A DNA stretch of 64,000 nucleotides from Xenorhabdus nematophila ATCC 19061. Lineage in GTDB: Bacteria > Pseudomonadota > Gammaproteobacteria > Enterobacterales > Enterobacteriaceae. The stretch lies in the NCBI RefSeq assembly GCF_000252955.1, contig NC_014228.1, forward strand, positions 3,077,232 to 3,141,231, in the 5' to 3' direction. Both the position numbers and the translations under genes were made by a program. Position 1 is the first letter of the stretch, and every line of letters starts with the position of its first letter. The notes below the pieces were generated by a model that saw only the letters and a list, made by a program, of their open reading frames with translations, was not told the origin of the DNA and did not search any database. This document shows positions 27,276 to 37,957 of this stretch, piece by piece.

Positions 27276-27860
27276 TTATATCTCTGTCGGTTTAGCACCC
27301 TGCCAACGCTTGAAGAGATCTTCCGGCAAGTCAATATCAAACTGATCAAGTACACGATTGACAGTTTGGTCGATGATATCCTGAATACTGTCAGGGCGAT
27401 GATAAAATGCAGGAACAGGAGGCATGATCACAGCCCCTATTTCGGCTGCCTGTGTCATTAACCTTAAGTGCCCCAAATGTAAAGGTGTTTCCCTCACCCC
27501 CAAGACTAATTTACGGCCCTCTTTTAAGACAACATCAGCAGCACGGGTAATCAAACCATCGGTATAACTGTGTACAATGCCCGACAGCGTTTTTATTGAA
27601 CAAGGCAGGATCACCATGCCCAATGTTTTAAATGATCCCGAAGAAATAGAGGCGGCAATATCACGGTTATCATGCACAACATCGGCCAGAGTCTGTACAT
27701 CCCGTAAGCTGTAGTCCGTCTCCAATGCCAATGTCTGCCGGGCTGATTGGCTAATCACCAAATGGGTTTCAATGCCTTCGACTGGCTGCAAAACTTGCAG
27801 TAATCTGACACCATAAATTGCACCACTTGCTCCGGTCAGCCCGACAATCAGTTTTTTCAT
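27276..27860 (-). CDS. ubiX: UbiX flavin prenyltransferase
   Basis: Makes prenylated FMN, cofactor of the UbiD decarboxylase in ubiquinone synthesis. 194 residues. N-terminal GLTGASGAIYGVRLLQVL binds the phosphate of FMN/dimethylallyl phosphate; LPCSIKTLSGIVHSYTDGLI and VVLKEGRKLVLGVRETPLHL are family signatures. Third gene of cvpA-purF-ubiX, 45 bases behind purF. The E. coli argT-hisJQMP genes between yfcH and ubiX are missing. Confidence 0.96.
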   Translation of the reverse strand: MKKLIVGLTGASGAIYGVRLLQVLQPVEGIETHLVISQSARQTLALETDYSLRDVQTLADVVHDNRDIAASISSGSFKTLGMVILPCSIKTLSGIVHSYTDGLITRAADVVLKEGRKLVLGVRETPLHLGHLRLMTQAAEIGAVIMPPVPAFYHRPDSIQDIIDQTVNRVLDQFDIDLPEDLFKRWQGAKPTEI

Positions 27861-27905
27861 TTTTTCCTCTGAGGTTCTGGATATAACTTAGTGATAATAA
27901 CGATA

Positions 27906-29423
27906 TTATCCTTCATTATATATTTCCAGATCCTCAATTTCGTTTTGTCCGCGTACTTTATTGGCATCATCTTTTCGCAAGTTTTCCAGATAGTCCAAAT
28001 AAATCTGGTCAATATCTTTCGTTACATAAATACCATCAAATACAGAACATTCGAATTTCTCAATATCCGGGTTCTCTTCTCGTACAGCTTGAACAAGATC
28101 TTGAAGATCTTGATATATCAACGCATCCGCCCCAATAAGCTGACGGATTTCATCCACTTCCCGGCCGTGGGCAATCAGTTCATTCGCATTCGGCATGTCA
28201 ATGCCATAAACATTCGGGAAACGGACTTCAGGTGCTGCCGAGGCAAAATAAACTTTCTTGGCACCTGCCTCACGAGCCAATTCTACAATCTGCTCTGAGG
28301 TTGTTCCGCGCACAATAGAGTCATCCACCAGCAAAACATTTTTACCGCGAAATTCAGCACGGTTGGCATTCAGCTTCCGGCGAACGGATTTACGACGCTC
28401 CTGCTGGCCGGGCATGATAAAGGTACGCCCTACATAACGATTTTTGACAAAACCCTGACGGTAAGGTTTATCCAGAATACGAGCGATTTCCAACGCAATA
28501 TCACAAGATGTTTCAGGGACGGGAATAACAACGTCAATATGTAAGTCTTCCCATTCACAGGCGATTTTCTTACCCAGTTTCTTACCCATCCGTAACCGTG
28601 CGTTATACACGGAAACCTTATCAATAAAGGAATCAGGGCGGGCAAGGTAAACAAATTCAAAAAGACAAGGTGTTAAAGAAGGGTTTTCTGCACACTGACG
28701 GGTAAATAACTGCCCATCAGCAGTGATGTAAATTGCTTCACCGGAAGCCACATCACGTAGGAATTCGAAGCCCAATGTGTCTAATGCCACACTTTCCGAT
28801 GCCACCATATATTCATTGCGGCCATCTTCTAATGTCCGTTTTCCCAATACCAGAGGCCGGATGCCATTCGGATCACGAAAAGCGACCAATCCATGTCCGA
28901 TAATCATAGCAACACACGCATATGCACCACGGATTTTTCTGTGCATTTCCGCGACGGCGGCGAAAATATTGTCAGGCTCCAAGGGAAAATGTGGAAATTG
29001 ACTTAATTCATTCGCAAAGATATTCAGCAGGATCTCAGAGTCTGAGTTGGTATTCACATGACGGCGGGCATCTTCAAACAGCATTTTTTTCAATTTATGT
29101 GCGTTTGTCAGATTGCCGTTATGCGCCAGTGTGATACCAAAAGGAGAATTCACATAAAAGGGTTGTGCTTCTGATGCACTGGAACTGCCCGCGGTTGGAT
29201 AACGGACATGCCCGATTCCGATTTTTCCCTGTAAACGCAACATATGCCGTGTTCCAAACACGTCCTTGACCAAACCATTGGCCTTGCGTAAACGGAATTC
29301 ATTGTTACTATCAATAGTCGCAATGCCTGCTGCATCCTGCCCACGGTGCTGAAGCACCGTCAGGGCATCATAAATAGACTGGTTAACCGGTGTAAATCCG
29401 ACGATACCGACAATACCGCACAT
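27906..29423 (-). CDS. purF: PurF amidophosphoribosyltransferase
   Basis: First committed step of purine synthesis: PRPP plus glutamine to 5-phosphoribosylamine. 505 residues, equal to E. coli. The start MCGIVGIVG puts the nucleophilic Cys directly after Met1, exposed by Met removal; five upstream codons are open but would block this. Type-II glutaminase domain 1-230, PRTase domain with the PRPP loop [17 protein letters not shown] near 366. Lacks the [4Fe-4S] cluster cysteines of Bacillus-type PurF. Controlled with cvpA by the PurR site at 30000-30015. Confidence 0.98.
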   Translation of the reverse strand: MCGIVGIVGFTPVNQSIYDALTVLQHRGQDAAGIATIDSNNEFRLRKANGLVKDVFGTRHMLRLQGKIGIGHVRYPTAGSSSASEAQPFYVNSPFGITLAHNGNLTNAHKLKKMLFEDARRHVNTNSDSEILLNIFANELSQFPHFPLEPDNIFAAVAEMHRKIRGAYACVAMIIGHGLVAFRDPNGIRPLVLGKRTLEDGRNEYMVASESVALDTLGFEFLRDVASGEAIYITADGQLFTRQCAENPSLTPCLFEFVYLARPDSFIDKVSVYNARLRMGKKLGKKIACEWEDLHIDVVIPVPETSCDIALEIARILDKPYRQGFVKNRYVGRTFIMPGQQERRKSVRRKLNANRAEFRGKNVLLVDDSIVRGTTSEQIVELAREAGAKKVYFASAAPEVRFPNVYGIDMPNANELIAHGREVDEIRQLIGADALIYQDLQDLVQAVREENPDIEKFECSVFDGIYVTKDIDQIYLDYLENLRKDDANKVRGQNEIEDLEIYNEG

Positions 29424-29456
29424 GTAGTCTTTCCTCATCAGCCAGACGGAGAGAAT

Positions 29457-29945
29457 TTATCTCTCCGGTAGGAAACTCGACGCATTTTGCAGGTAGTCAA
29501 AAAACCACCTGATAATTTGACTGAACTGTGGGATTAGCTGTGATTGTTGCCAATCCTGACTTTTAGGAAGTGGTGTGAAAGAATCTGCAACAAATAAAAT
29601 GGCAGATACAATCAATACACCGCGCAATGCCCCAAAACAGATCCCAAGCACCCGATCAGTACCTGACAGGCCAGTTCGCTGAACAAGTGAACCAATTACA
29701 TAGTTTACTACCGCGCCAACAATTAATGTTGCAATGAACAAAATAGCAATCGCTATTCCATTACGCACCAGTTCATCTTCAAGACGGGTAAAATAGGCCG
29801 CCAGGTAAGTATAGAAATGGCTTGCAACAAAGAAAGCACATCCCCAGGTTACCAGAGAAAGCGCTTCGCGAACAAAACCACGGATCAGGCTGACCAGTGC
29901 CGAGAAACCAATGATGGCAATAATTGTATAATCAATCCAGACCAT
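29457..29945 (-). CDS. cvpA: CvpA membrane protein
   Basis: 162-residue inner-membrane protein with four hydrophobic segments (MVWIDYTIIAIIGFSALVSL and others) and a conserved short C-terminus. Required for colicin V production in E. coli and linked to envelope and bile tolerance. Leads the cvpA-purF-ubiX operon behind the PurR operator. Confidence 0.95.
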   Translation of the reverse strand: MVWIDYTIIAIIGFSALVSLIRGFVREALSLVTWGCAFFVASHFYTYLAAYFTRLEDELVRNGIAIAILFIATLIVGAVVNYVIGSLVQRTGLSGTDRVLGICFGALRGVLIVSAILFVADSFTPLPKSQDWQQSQLIPQFSQIIRWFFDYLQNASSFLPER

Positions 29946-29999
29946 ATTTTAACCCAAAATAGGCTCCCGACATTCAAGTCGGGCGCATTTTAACAGAAA

Positions 30000-30015
30000 A
30001 CGAAAACGTTTGCGT
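30000..30015 (-). promoter_or_regulatory. PurR operator upstream of cvpA-purF
   Basis: Minus strand ACGCAAACGTTTTCGT, a full match to the PurR consensus ACGCAAACGTTTNCGT, 55 bases before the cvpA start. E. coli has the same control of cvpA-purF. Confidence 0.92.
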
Positions 30016-30054
30016 AGTAGATTTATCACTCTACTGAAAATAATTTATTGTGCC

Positions 30055-30083
30055 TTCACGGGAAGCTTTCAGCTCCCCGTGAA
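30055..30083 (-). terminator. Stem-loop between dedD and cvpA
   Basis: TTCACGGGAAGCT(ttc)AGCTCCCCGTGAA hairpin, 13 bases after the dedD stop codon. No T-run, so a processing or partial termination site is as likely as a true terminator. Confidence 0.5.
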
Positions 30084-30095
30084 ATGGCAATGTGA

Positions 30096-30794
30096 TTATG
30101 GTTTATAATTTTTTACTTGTCCCTGTAATCCCGTTAACTCCCTTAATTCGGATAAAACGGACTCAAGTACCTGTTTTGACGCATTCGGGCCGACATAAAT
30201 CCGTGTTAGTTGCCCCTGAACCGGAGAAAAAGGAATTGTGTATACCTGATGCCCTGAAAGGCGCAACCTTGCCACTATTTCGTTCACCTTGTCCGCGTTT
30301 TTCAATGCACCAAGCTGGACAACATAAGCCACGGCTTGCGGAGCCTGCTCTACTGGCTTTGGTTTAGTTGCCGGCTTGTTTTCAAGATGAGGTTCAGGTT
30401 TAGGCAGCGGTTTGGTTTCCACTTTCTGCTGAACAGGAGGTTCCGGTTTTACTGTCTCTTTAGATTCTGGAGGAAGAGTCACGGGAGGAGGTGTCATCGA
30501 TGCTGTTTCTGAAGGTAAAGCGTCAGACAGCATATCTACATCAGGCAATTGTTGCTGTTCTTGTATTTGCATCGCTTCCGCCGCCCCTTCCGGTGGAGTG
30601 GACGGCATATTTTGCGTCAATGGCGGAATTGCATCAATATTCTCTTCATCTCCAAGCTTCGGCACTAATGGTATAGAAGCAAACTGGTTTTCGTTATATT
30701 TCTTATCGCCATCAAATATCATGGGCAATACAATCACGCCCAATGCGATAAGAACGACTGTTCCAACCAAGCGATTTTGAAATTTACTTGCCAC
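30096..30794 (-). CDS. dedD: DedD SPOR-domain cell-division protein
   Basis: 232-residue bitopic inner-membrane protein recruited to the septal ring. One N-terminal TM helix (LVGTVVLIALGVIVLPMIF), a long proline/lysine/glutamate linker (about 60-150) and a C-terminal SPOR domain that binds denuded glycan strands (AYVVQLGALKNADKVNEIV). I use the GTG at 30794, which gives [12 protein letters not shown] as in E. coli (Met instead of Val), has GGAGAAGGAAA ahead and overlaps the folC end by 11 bases. Confidence 0.93.
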   Translation of the reverse strand: MASKFQNRLVGTVVLIALGVIVLPMIFDGDKKYNENQFASIPLVPKLGDEENIDAIPPLTQNMPSTPPEGAAEAMQIQEQQQLPDVDMLSDALPSETASMTPPPVTLPPESKETVKPEPPVQQKVETKPLPKPEPHLENKPATKPKPVEQAPQAVAYVVQLGALKNADKVNEIVARLRLSGHQVYTIPFSPVQGQLTRIYVGPNASKQVLESVLSELRELTGLQGQVKNYKP

Positions 30795-32082
30795 TTTCCT
30801 TCTCCTCTTCCAGTGCCTCCATGACATGAGCAACCGTATGGAAAGAACCACAAACGACAATGACATCTTGCACTGATGCGTCTTCCATTGCCTGCTTCCA
30901 TGCTTGTTCCACTGCTGAGAATGTCCGTGGATGTGTAAGATGTCCTGCTAAAACTTCTGCTTCCGCTCCCCGAAATTCATAGAGTGATGCGCAGTACCAT
31001 TCATCAATTTGTTGAGAAAGACACGCTAATGTGCCGGCAATATCTTTATCTGCCAGCATAGCCACTACACCACGAATTTTGCGCTCTGGTAAACGGGGCA
31101 ATTCTGCCAATTTCTGCACTAAATACCCTGCCGCATGAGGATTGTGGGCAACATCCAAAATAACCAGCGGGTTTTGCCTGACAGCCTGGAAACGTCCCGG
31201 CAACTGGGCGTTTTTCAATCCTGCATGGATTGCCTTCTCATTAATGGCCCGGCTGATATGATCGTCTTGCTGCAACAAACAATGAATGACGCCCATTGCT
31301 GTTGCGGCATTTGCCAAGGGTAAATTGGGCAAAGGCAGCTCATTGAATTGCTGATCGTGGGTTAACCAGTTCCAGCTATTGATATCCTGTGAGAAATGCC
31401 AATCAACGCCATGACGAAAGAGCCTGGCACCCAATTCATCTGCAACTTCAGCAATCGCATTGGGCATCTCTGGCTCACCCACAACCGCAAACCGTCCAGG
31501 GCGGAAAATACCGGCTTTTTCACGGCCTATGTGCTCGCGATCTGAACCAAGCCAATCAGTATGATCCAATGCAATGCTGGTGATTGCAGCAATATCTGCA
31601 TTGACAATGTTGGTTGCATCCAGACGTCCGCCCAGACCAACTTCCAAAATCACGACATCCAGATCCGCTTCTTTAAAAAGCTGTAAAGCTGCCAGTGTGC
31701 CATATTCAAAATAGGTTAATGAAATATCACCACGCTGAGCTTCTATATCCGCAAATACACGACAAAAATCCTGTTCTGCCGGCTCTTTGCCCTGAATGCG
31801 AACCCTTTCGGTATAACGCACTAAATGTGGCGAGCTATAGACCCCCACTTTCAGCCCGGCAGCCAAAAAAATGGATTCAAGCGTGTGGCAAGTTGTTCCC
31901 TTACCATTGGTGCCTGACACCGTGATAACTTTGAGTGCCGGATTCAGTAAGTCTAATTGCTTACCGAGCTTACCCACGCGCTCAAGCCCCATATCAATGG
32001 CTTTGGTATGCAGGTTATCCAGATAAGAAAGCCACGTCATCAGCGGCGACGTGGCTTGAGGAGTTTGAAAAGTATCAAACAT
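30784..32082 (-). CDS. folC: FolC dihydrofolate synthase / folylpolyglutamate synthase
   Basis: 432-residue bifunctional Mur-ligase-type enzyme adding glutamate to dihydropteroate and then to folates. P-loop [10 protein letters not shown] (55-64), the folate-synthase signature [15 protein letters not shown], and DHTDWLG; C-terminal ligase domain with [15 protein letters not shown]. Start overlaps accD by 8 bases and its end overlaps dedD, showing tight translational coupling. Confidence 0.97.
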   Translation of the reverse strand: MFDTFQTPQATSPLMTWLSYLDNLHTKAIDMGLERVGKLGKQLDLLNPALKVITVSGTNGKGTTCHTLESIFLAAGLKVGVYSSPHLVRYTERVRIQGKEPAEQDFCRVFADIEAQRGDISLTYFEYGTLAALQLFKEADLDVVILEVGLGGRLDATNIVNADIAAITSIALDHTDWLGSDREHIGREKAGIFRPGRFAVVGEPEMPNAIAEVADELGARLFRHGVDWHFSQDINSWNWLTHDQQFNELPLPNLPLANAATAMGVIHCLLQQDDHISRAINEKAIHAGLKNAQLPGRFQAVRQNPLVILDVAHNPHAAGYLVQKLAELPRLPERKIRGVVAMLADKDIAGTLACLSQQIDEWYCASLYEFRGAEAEVLAGHLTHPRTFSAVEQAWKQAMEDASVQDVIVVCGSFHTVAHVMEALEEEKESGK

Positions 32083-33022
32083 CGTCTTTATTCGTGTTGA
32101 TGTTTATATCAGCTTCGACATCAGCAGGCTCAACAATGACTTCGATTACTGGCTCTGCTTTTGTGCCCGGCTGTGGTTGATGTGTCAACATTGAAAGCAG
32201 ACTGGCAACTTTCTCCCGCATTTCCGGGCGGCGGACGATCATATCAATCGCGCCTTTTTCCAGCAGGAATTCACTGCGCTGGAAGCCTTCCGGCAATTTT
32301 TCGCGCACTGTTTGCTCAATGACGCGAGGGCCGGCAAAACCGATCAATGCCTTAGGTTCAGCGATATTAATATCGCCAAGCATCCCCATACTTGCCGTTA
32401 CACCACCCATTGTTGGGTTAGTTAAAACACAGATATAAGGCAGACCACGATCCTGCATTTTCGCCAGCGCAGCACTGGTTTTTGCCATCTGCATCAGTGA
32501 CATCAGCGCTTCCTGCATACGCGCCCCGCCACTGGAAGCAAAACAGATAAATGGGCAATTATCTTCCAGAGCCTGTTCAACTGCCCGAACGAAACGTGCA
32601 CCAACAACAGAACCCATTGAACCGCCCATAAAACTAAACTCAAATGCGCCAGCCACAACAGGCATTTCACGCAACATGCCTTTCATCACGATCAGGGCAT
32701 CTTTTTCCTGTGTCTGTTTCTGAGCTGCCGCTAGACGATCTTTATATTTTTTGGTATCGCGGAACTTCAAAATATCTTTAGGTTCCAGCTCACTGCCTAA
32801 TTCCGTGCCGGTGCCTTCATCCAAAAATGTAGTCAATCTTTGGCGGGCGGAAATGCGCATATGATGGTCACATTTTGGACACACTTCAAGATTACGCTCT
32901 AATTCAGCACGATAAAGCACCTGACTACAACTATCGCATTTTGTCCAAACTCCTTCAGGTATACTGGCCTTACGAGTTTGCATAATTTTGCTTTTATTTA
33001 GAATCTTTTCAATCCAGCTCAT
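32075..33022 (-). CDS. accD: AccD acetyl-CoA carboxylase carboxyltransferase subunit beta
   Basis: With AccA transfers CO2 from carboxybiotin to acetyl-CoA to give malonyl-CoA. 315 residues. N-terminal zinc ribbon Cys29-x2-Cys32-x15-Cys48-x2-Cys51, then the crotonase-fold core with [35 protein letters not shown] and the oxyanion segment [15 protein letters not shown]. The tail after about 290 is acidic and variable. Confidence 0.98.
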   Translation of the reverse strand: MSWIEKILNKSKIMQTRKASIPEGVWTKCDSCSQVLYRAELERNLEVCPKCDHHMRISARQRLTTFLDEGTGTELGSELEPKDILKFRDTKKYKDRLAAAQKQTQEKDALIVMKGMLREMPVVAGAFEFSFMGGSMGSVVGARFVRAVEQALEDNCPFICFASSGGARMQEALMSLMQMAKTSAALAKMQDRGLPYICVLTNPTMGGVTASMGMLGDINIAEPKALIGFAGPRVIEQTVREKLPEGFQRSEFLLEKGAIDMIVRRPEMREKVASLLSMLTHQPQPGTKAEPVIEVIVEPADVEADININTNKDDV

Positions 33023-33149
33023 TAATGAACCTTTCCGTCTGAATCTGGCTGATGCCAGCTTTTGTTTTACGTGCCATTAAACCACAATGCTATTGCAGTG
33101 TGGATAAAAAACTGCTCAAACCTGTTAACGGTTATCTATCTGCTATCGA

Positions 33150-33839
33150 CTACTTACTACCTACTGCTTTTTTCGATGCAGCACGGCGATAACGCCAGAT
33201 CTCGATAACGCCAGGCAGAATAGAAATAAAGATAATTGCGACAATCAATAATTTCAGATTCTGTTGTATCACTGGCATATCACCGAATAAATAACCAGCA
33301 TAAGTGAATAACAGCACCCAGATAAATGCACCGATGACATTGTAAGCAGCAAAATGGCGATAAGACATTTTCCCCATTCCTGCAACGAACGGTGCGAATG
33401 TTCTAACAATTGGGACAAACCGAGCCAAAATTATGGCTTTCCCACCGTGTTTTTCATAAAACTCATGAGTCTTATCTAAATAACTGCGGCGGAAAATTTT
33501 TGAATTGGGATTGGTAAATAGTTTCTCACCAAAAATTCTGCCAATAGTATAGTTTATAGCATCACCAATAATGGCAGCCGTAATCATTAAAGCCACCATA
33601 ATATGCACATTAAGATCATTTGAATCTAATGCAGACAGTGCGCCAGCCACAAACAGCAGAGAATCTCCCGGCAAAAATGGGGTAACCACCAGCCCTGTTT
33701 CACAAAATATAATCAGGAATAAAATTCCGTATACCCAATAGCCATAGCTGGCAACCAACTCAGCTAAATGAGCATCAATGTGTAAAATAAAATCAACAAT
33801 GAATTTCGCAAAATCAACAAAATGAGTTAAAAACTCCAT
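33150..33839 (-). CDS. dedA: DedA-family membrane protein
   Basis: 229-residue DedA (SNARE-associated/VTT domain) inner-membrane protein, proposed lipid scramblase/undecaprenyl-phosphate flippase family. Conserved core includes [19 protein letters not shown], the [17 protein letters not shown] block and [19 protein letters not shown] with the two functional Arg. 126 bases from accD. Confidence 0.95.
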   Translation of the reverse strand: MEFLTHFVDFAKFIVDFILHIDAHLAELVASYGYWVYGILFLIIFCETGLVVTPFLPGDSLLFVAGALSALDSNDLNVHIMVALMITAAIIGDAINYTIGRIFGEKLFTNPNSKIFRRSYLDKTHEFYEKHGGKAIILARFVPIVRTFAPFVAGMGKMSYRHFAAYNVIGAFIWVLLFTYAGYLFGDMPVIQQNLKLLIVAIIFISILPGVIEIWRYRRAASKKAVGSK

Positions 33840-33898
33840 AATATTCCCCGTTATGCCCGAACATCCCTGTCACGTTTTGAAAATGTCTGATGAAGTCA

Positions 33899-34744
33899 TT
33901 AGCCGGAAACTAAATCATTTTCCAGAAATAGTGGCCCCATCATGGGTGCAGGTAAATTAAAATGCGCCGGATAATCCACTGCCACTAAATACAGACCGTC
34001 AGCTTTAGCTGTTGCTGCCGCTTTTGTTCTGTCTTTCAGTGTCAGGAGTTCTGCCATCCAGCCAATATTCTGATTACCACAGCCAATCTCCAGCAAGCTG
34101 CCGACAATATTACGCACCATATGATGAACAAAAGCATTCGCCTTAATATCCACAACAATATAATGCCCGTGCCGGCTGACATTAATGTGCATCATATTAC
34201 GCCACGGAGAATTGGACTGGCATTGCACCGCTCTGAAAGAGGTAAAATCATTTTCTCCCAATAAGCTTTGCGCAGCTTCATGCATTTTCTTCTCATCCAA
34301 TGGAGAGTGAAAATGCATGATGCCCTGAGCCAGTACTGCTGGACGATAGCGATGGTTGAAAATCACATAACGATAACGACGCGCCGTTGCACTGAAGCGG
34401 GCATGAAATTCATCATCGACTGTTTTAATCCAGCGAACGGCAATGTTCGATGGCAAATGGGTGTTAACCCCCATTGTCCATGCTGCATCTTTACGTTGTG
34501 CCGACGTTTCAAAATGCACAACCTGACCGGTTGCATGCACCCCGGCATCTGTTCTGCCTGCACAAAAAACGGAGATAGGCTCATTCGCTACTTGCGACAG
34601 CGCCTTTTCCAGACATTCCTGTACACTTCTCACTTCTTGCTGACGCTGCCAGCCATAATATCGGCTGCCGTCATATTCAATCCCCAGTGCAATTTTTACT
34701 TTTCTTGCCTCTGGCACAGACTGGTTCAGTGCTGTATCAGACAT
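33899..34744 (-). CDS. truA: TruA tRNA pseudouridine(38-40) synthase
   Basis: Modifies uridines 38-40 in the tRNA anticodon stem-loop. 281 residues, about ten longer than E. coli at the N-terminus. Catalytic Asp66 in [37 protein letters not shown] and [16 protein letters not shown] are family signatures. Its ATG overlaps the usg TGA by one base. Confidence 0.97.
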   Translation of the reverse strand: MSDTALNQSVPEARKVKIALGIEYDGSRYYGWQRQQEVRSVQECLEKALSQVANEPISVFCAGRTDAGVHATGQVVHFETSAQRKDAAWTMGVNTHLPSNIAVRWIKTVDDEFHARFSATARRYRYVIFNHRYRPAVLAQGIMHFHSPLDEKKMHEAAQSLLGENDFTSFRAVQCQSNSPWRNMMHINVSRHGHYIVVDIKANAFVHHMVRNIVGSLLEIGCGNQNIGWMAELLTLKDRTKAAATAKADGLYLVAVDYPAHFNLPAPMMGPLFLENDLVSG

Positions 34745-35754
34745 CAGTAAAATTGCTCCTGCATCAGTTTTTCAGCAATTTCGACTGCCATCAGTGCACC
34801 ACCAAAACGGATATTATCGGCAACTGACCAAAACTGTAACATTTCGGGCATACCATAATCATTGCGCAGACAACCAATACTCAAACCATCACTGCCTGAC
34901 GCATCCGTGACCTGAGTTGGGTAATCACCCTCTTCTGAGACCTGGATTTCTTCAAGACGTTCAAGTTTCCCACGCGCTTCTTCTATGCCGACCGGACGCA
35001 GCGTTTCCAGGCTCACCATCTGCGCAATACCGTAGAAAACAGAAGACTGGACACAGCTTACAGAAACCGGCAGTCCTTCGTCCTGCAATATTCTGCGTAT
35101 TTGATCAACAATGCGACGCTCTTCACGCACAGCGCCTTCTGCATCCGGCAACAAAGGCAATAAATTGAAGGCCAGTTGCTTACCGAAACGCCCTTCGTCC
35201 GGTGGAATTCCATTCAATAGGCGAGCACTCTGCCCTGCCAATTCATCAATCGCGGCTTTACCATGCACGGAAACCGGCAGGATATTGGTTAAATGTAAAC
35301 GGGCAATGCCAGCCGCATCGATCAATGGCTTGATGGCAGTCAGTATTTGGCTTGTTGAGCTATCTGCCACAGCAACAATGTTACGATTACGATATTCAGC
35401 CAATGCGTGAGGATTCACTCCCGGAACAACCAAAGGTACATCTGGCTCTGCCGCAAACAGGCCACTACTGTCAATCACTAGGCAACCAGAATCTGTTGCT
35501 GCCTCAATATATTGTGCTGTTGCTTCCATTGTTGCGGCAAAAAAAGCGAGTTGCACGTGTGACCAGTCAAATTCACTCACATCACGGACAGTGATGTTTT
35601 TACCCTTAAAACGCAGGATCTTGCCCGCATTTTGCTCACTGGCAAGAAGATGCAGTTCACCAACCGGAAATTGGCGATCCTGTAGTAACGCCAATATCGC
35701 TTCACCTACTGCGCCCGTTGCACCCAAGAGCGCAATATTCCAACCTTCAGACAT
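34744..35754 (-). CDS. usg: Usg-1 protein, aspartate-semialdehyde dehydrogenase homologue
   Basis: 336 residues, close to E. coli Usg. NADP-binding [14 protein letters not shown] at the N-terminus and the semialdehyde dehydrogenase fold are kept. Where true Asd enzymes have the catalytic Cys this protein has Ser-Ser-Thr-Ser (132-135, VADSSTSQ), so dehydrogenase activity is not expected. Start at [11 protein letters not shown]; 18 upstream codons are open but not conserved. Translationally coupled to truA. Confidence 0.93.
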   Translation of the reverse strand: MSEGWNIALLGATGAVGEAILALLQDRQFPVGELHLLASEQNAGKILRFKGKNITVRDVSEFDWSHVQLAFFAATMEATAQYIEAATDSGCLVIDSSGLFAAEPDVPLVVPGVNPHALAEYRNRNIVAVADSSTSQILTAIKPLIDAAGIARLHLTNILPVSVHGKAAIDELAGQSARLLNGIPPDEGRFGKQLAFNLLPLLPDAEGAVREERRIVDQIRRILQDEGLPVSVSCVQSSVFYGIAQMVSLETLRPVGIEEARGKLERLEEIQVSEEGDYPTQVTDASGSDGLSIGCLRNDYGMPEMLQFWSVADNIRFGGALMAVEIAEKLMQEQFY

Positions 35755-35784
35755 GTTGGTTTTCTCCACTTCTTTATTTTGCTG

Positions 35785-35806
35785 GCAGTCAGGAAGACCT
35801 GACTGC
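35785..35806. repeat. Perfect hairpin between pdxB and usg
   Basis: GCAGTCAGG(AAGA)CCTGACTGC, 9-bp perfect arms, starting 2 bases after the pdxB stop. No T-run, so possibly an RNA-processing or partial termination element inside the operon. Confidence 0.6.
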
Positions 35807-35807
35807 A

Positions 35808-36935
35808 TTAAATCAATTTTGCATTAAACCCAATTTGAGAAAGTAATTGAGCACTTTTCTCTGAGTCACAATATACCGCCAAGGAAGACCACTCACGACG
35901 TTCTGGATAATGTTTGCGCAACCGGTCAAAAGCACTTTCCTGAGCAGCCACCTGACGCAGAGGGCTATCATCGCGGCGCACATCATACACTAAATGAATC
36001 AAACGCTTCAGAACGCTTTGTGTCACCTCGCCTTTTATGGTGACTTCACAAAAATCAGGCCGAGGCAATAGATCAACCAATTCCGCCTTGCGTGGTTGCC
36101 CCAAAAATTCACTATAGGCTTCAAACAACTGAGTTGTGCCTCTCGCCTTGCCTTCCAAGGTATAGCCCGCGATATGAGGTGTGCCGATGTCAACCAAAGA
36201 CAGCAGAGGCAATGAAAGGTTAGGCTCTGGTTCCCAAACATCAAGCACAACACGTAATTTTTTCTTACGTTGCAGCACAGACAATAACGCCTGATTATCA
36301 ACTACCTCGCCACGGCTGGCATTAATTAAAATTCGGTTGTCCGGTAATGCAGAAAGTAACTCGACATCAACCAGATGATAAGTCTGATAAGGGCCTGACT
36401 GATTAAGTGGCGTATGGAAAGTCAGAATATCCGCTTCCTTGACCAATTTTTCCAAAGGCCAGAATTCACCGTCATCACCCCGATCGGCCCGGGGAGGATC
36501 GCACAGCAACGTTTTCACACCCAGCGCCGCCAGCCGATCAGCCAAACGTTCCCCTACATTGCCAACACCAACAATGCCGATTGTTTTATCCTTAAGTTGA
36601 AACTGATCTTGTTCAGCCAATAGCATCAGTGCAGAAAACACATATTCAACCACGGCGATCGCGTTACATCCCGGTGCGGCGGAAAAACCAATCCCGGCCT
36701 GTGATAACCATTGCTGATCAACATGATCCATGCCTGCTGTGGCAGTTCCCACAAATTTCACCGAACTGCCCCGCAATAAAGATTCGTTCACTTTAGTGAC
36801 AGAACGCACCATAAAAGCATCCGCATGTTCCAACTCCTCTTCCGGTATTGGACGCCCCGGAATTGCCTGTACTTCACCCAGTTGCTGAAAGAGCTGTTCA
36901 GCATAAGGCATATTTTCATCAACCAAAATTTTCAC
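35808..36935 (-). CDS. pdxB: PdxB erythronate-4-phosphate dehydrogenase
   Basis: Second step of the DXP-dependent pyridoxal phosphate pathway. 375 residues. N-terminal [19 protein letters not shown]-binding [13 protein letters not shown], catalytic-site strand [13 protein letters not shown] (Arg) and [17 protein letters not shown] (His), plus the PdxB-specific C-terminal dimerisation domain DUF3410. First gene of pdxB-usg-truA-dedA. Confidence 0.97.
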   Translation of the reverse strand: MKILVDENMPYAEQLFQQLGEVQAIPGRPIPEEELEHADAFMVRSVTKVNESLLRGSSVKFVGTATAGMDHVDQQWLSQAGIGFSAAPGCNAIAVVEYVFSALMLLAEQDQFQLKDKTIGIVGVGNVGERLADRLAALGVKTLLCDPPRADRGDDGEFWPLEKLVKEADILTFHTPLNQSGPYQTYHLVDVELLSALPDNRILINASRGEVVDNQALLSVLQRKKKLRVVLDVWEPEPNLSLPLLSLVDIGTPHIAGYTLEGKARGTTQLFEAYSEFLGQPRKAELVDLLPRPDFCEVTIKGEVTQSVLKRLIHLVYDVRRDDSPLRQVAAQESAFDRLRKHYPERREWSSLAVYCDSEKSAQLLSQIGFNAKLI

Positions 36936-37027
36936 TTTTCTTTCTCATCCGACGGCTAAAATGGGCGTGATCCGCTATTTTGCCATTTTATCCGTATAAA
37001 ACCTATTGTGGCCTTATTGATTTTTGG

Positions 37028-37789
37028 TCAACCTTTTCTGAAACGTTCAGGTGTTGTACCAGCAAGCTGTTGAAACATGGTAATAAAAGCAGATGATGAG
37101 CTATAACCGACATCAAATGCGATTTCATAAACGTTTTTACCCTGTTCCAATAAAGATATCGCATGCAGGAAACGCAGGCGTTGCCGCCATTCACCAAACG
37201 ACATCCCCAATTCCTGCTGGCAACGCCGTGATAATGTTCTCTCTGAGGTATAGCGTTTTTTTGCCCATTCTAATAAAGAGGTGTTATCCGCAGGGTTACG
37301 TTCCAATTCCTGCAATATAGGCGCAAGCAACTTATCTTTTGAAGACGGTAAATAAGTACATTGCCTTGGCGATATTTCTAATTGATCAATCAACACTCGG
37401 GCCAGGCGCTGGTCTTGTTCTGCTTCCGGTTGCCGGATTTCCCGCTCAAAAAAATCCGTCATAATGGTATTAAAGATACGACTTAGCCGGATAAGACAAG
37501 GCTGTTGAGGCAAGCTTTTACTCCACTGGGGAGAGATATCAATTATCCAAAACCGTAACGCTTTCTTGTTATAACTCGAATGGGCAGTATTTTGGGGTAT
37601 CCAGATACAGAACTCCGGCGGGGCAAGAAACCGTTGTTTTCCTACTTGCGTTTCCATGACACCACAAAGCACATAAATGAGTTGTCCAAAAGAATGGGTA
37701 TGTAGCCTGCACTCTGTCTTCGCATTCAATGTTTCATCACGGAAAGAGAGCGTATTGAGTATTTCTGTCTCAAACACCGGTTGATTCAT
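37028..37789 (-). CDS. AraC-family transcriptional regulator
   Basis: 253-residue regulator with an N-terminal cupin-like domain (LHTHSFGQLIYVLCGVMETQ minus its last residues) and C-terminal double helix-turn-helix (about 150-250: TSLLEWAKKRYTSERTLSRR, SFGEWRQRLRFLHAISLLEQ and YEIAFDVGYSSSSAFITMF). Resembles the NimR/YeaM subgroup that controls neighbouring transporters. Start chosen at the ATG giving MNQPVFETEI with AAGGAA ahead; 41 more codons are open. Divergent from the EamA exporter gene, its likely target. Not in the E. coli order. Confidence 0.85.
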   Translation of the reverse strand: MNQPVFETEILNTLSFRDETLNAKTECRLHTHSFGQLIYVLCGVMETQVGKQRFLAPPEFCIWIPQNTAHSSYNKKALRFWIIDISPQWSKSLPQQPCLIRLSRIFNTIMTDFFEREIRQPEAEQDQRLARVLIDQLEISPRQCTYLPSSKDKLLAPILQELERNPADNTSLLEWAKKRYTSERTLSRRCQQELGMSFGEWRQRLRFLHAISLLEQGKNVYEIAFDVGYSSSSAFITMFQQLAGTTPERFRKG

Positions 37790-37957
37790 CTCTGTTCCTT
37801 TGACCATGTTTACTCCCGCAGTTTTTATGGCATGTAATAAGCAAGGGTATATATATTGTCTTAATTTCCAGATTTGTTGTCTGAATAACAATATATATAA
37901 AAAATCGGTCATTGCTAAACTAAGTAAACAATTTACTTACCGAAAAAATTTTACACC

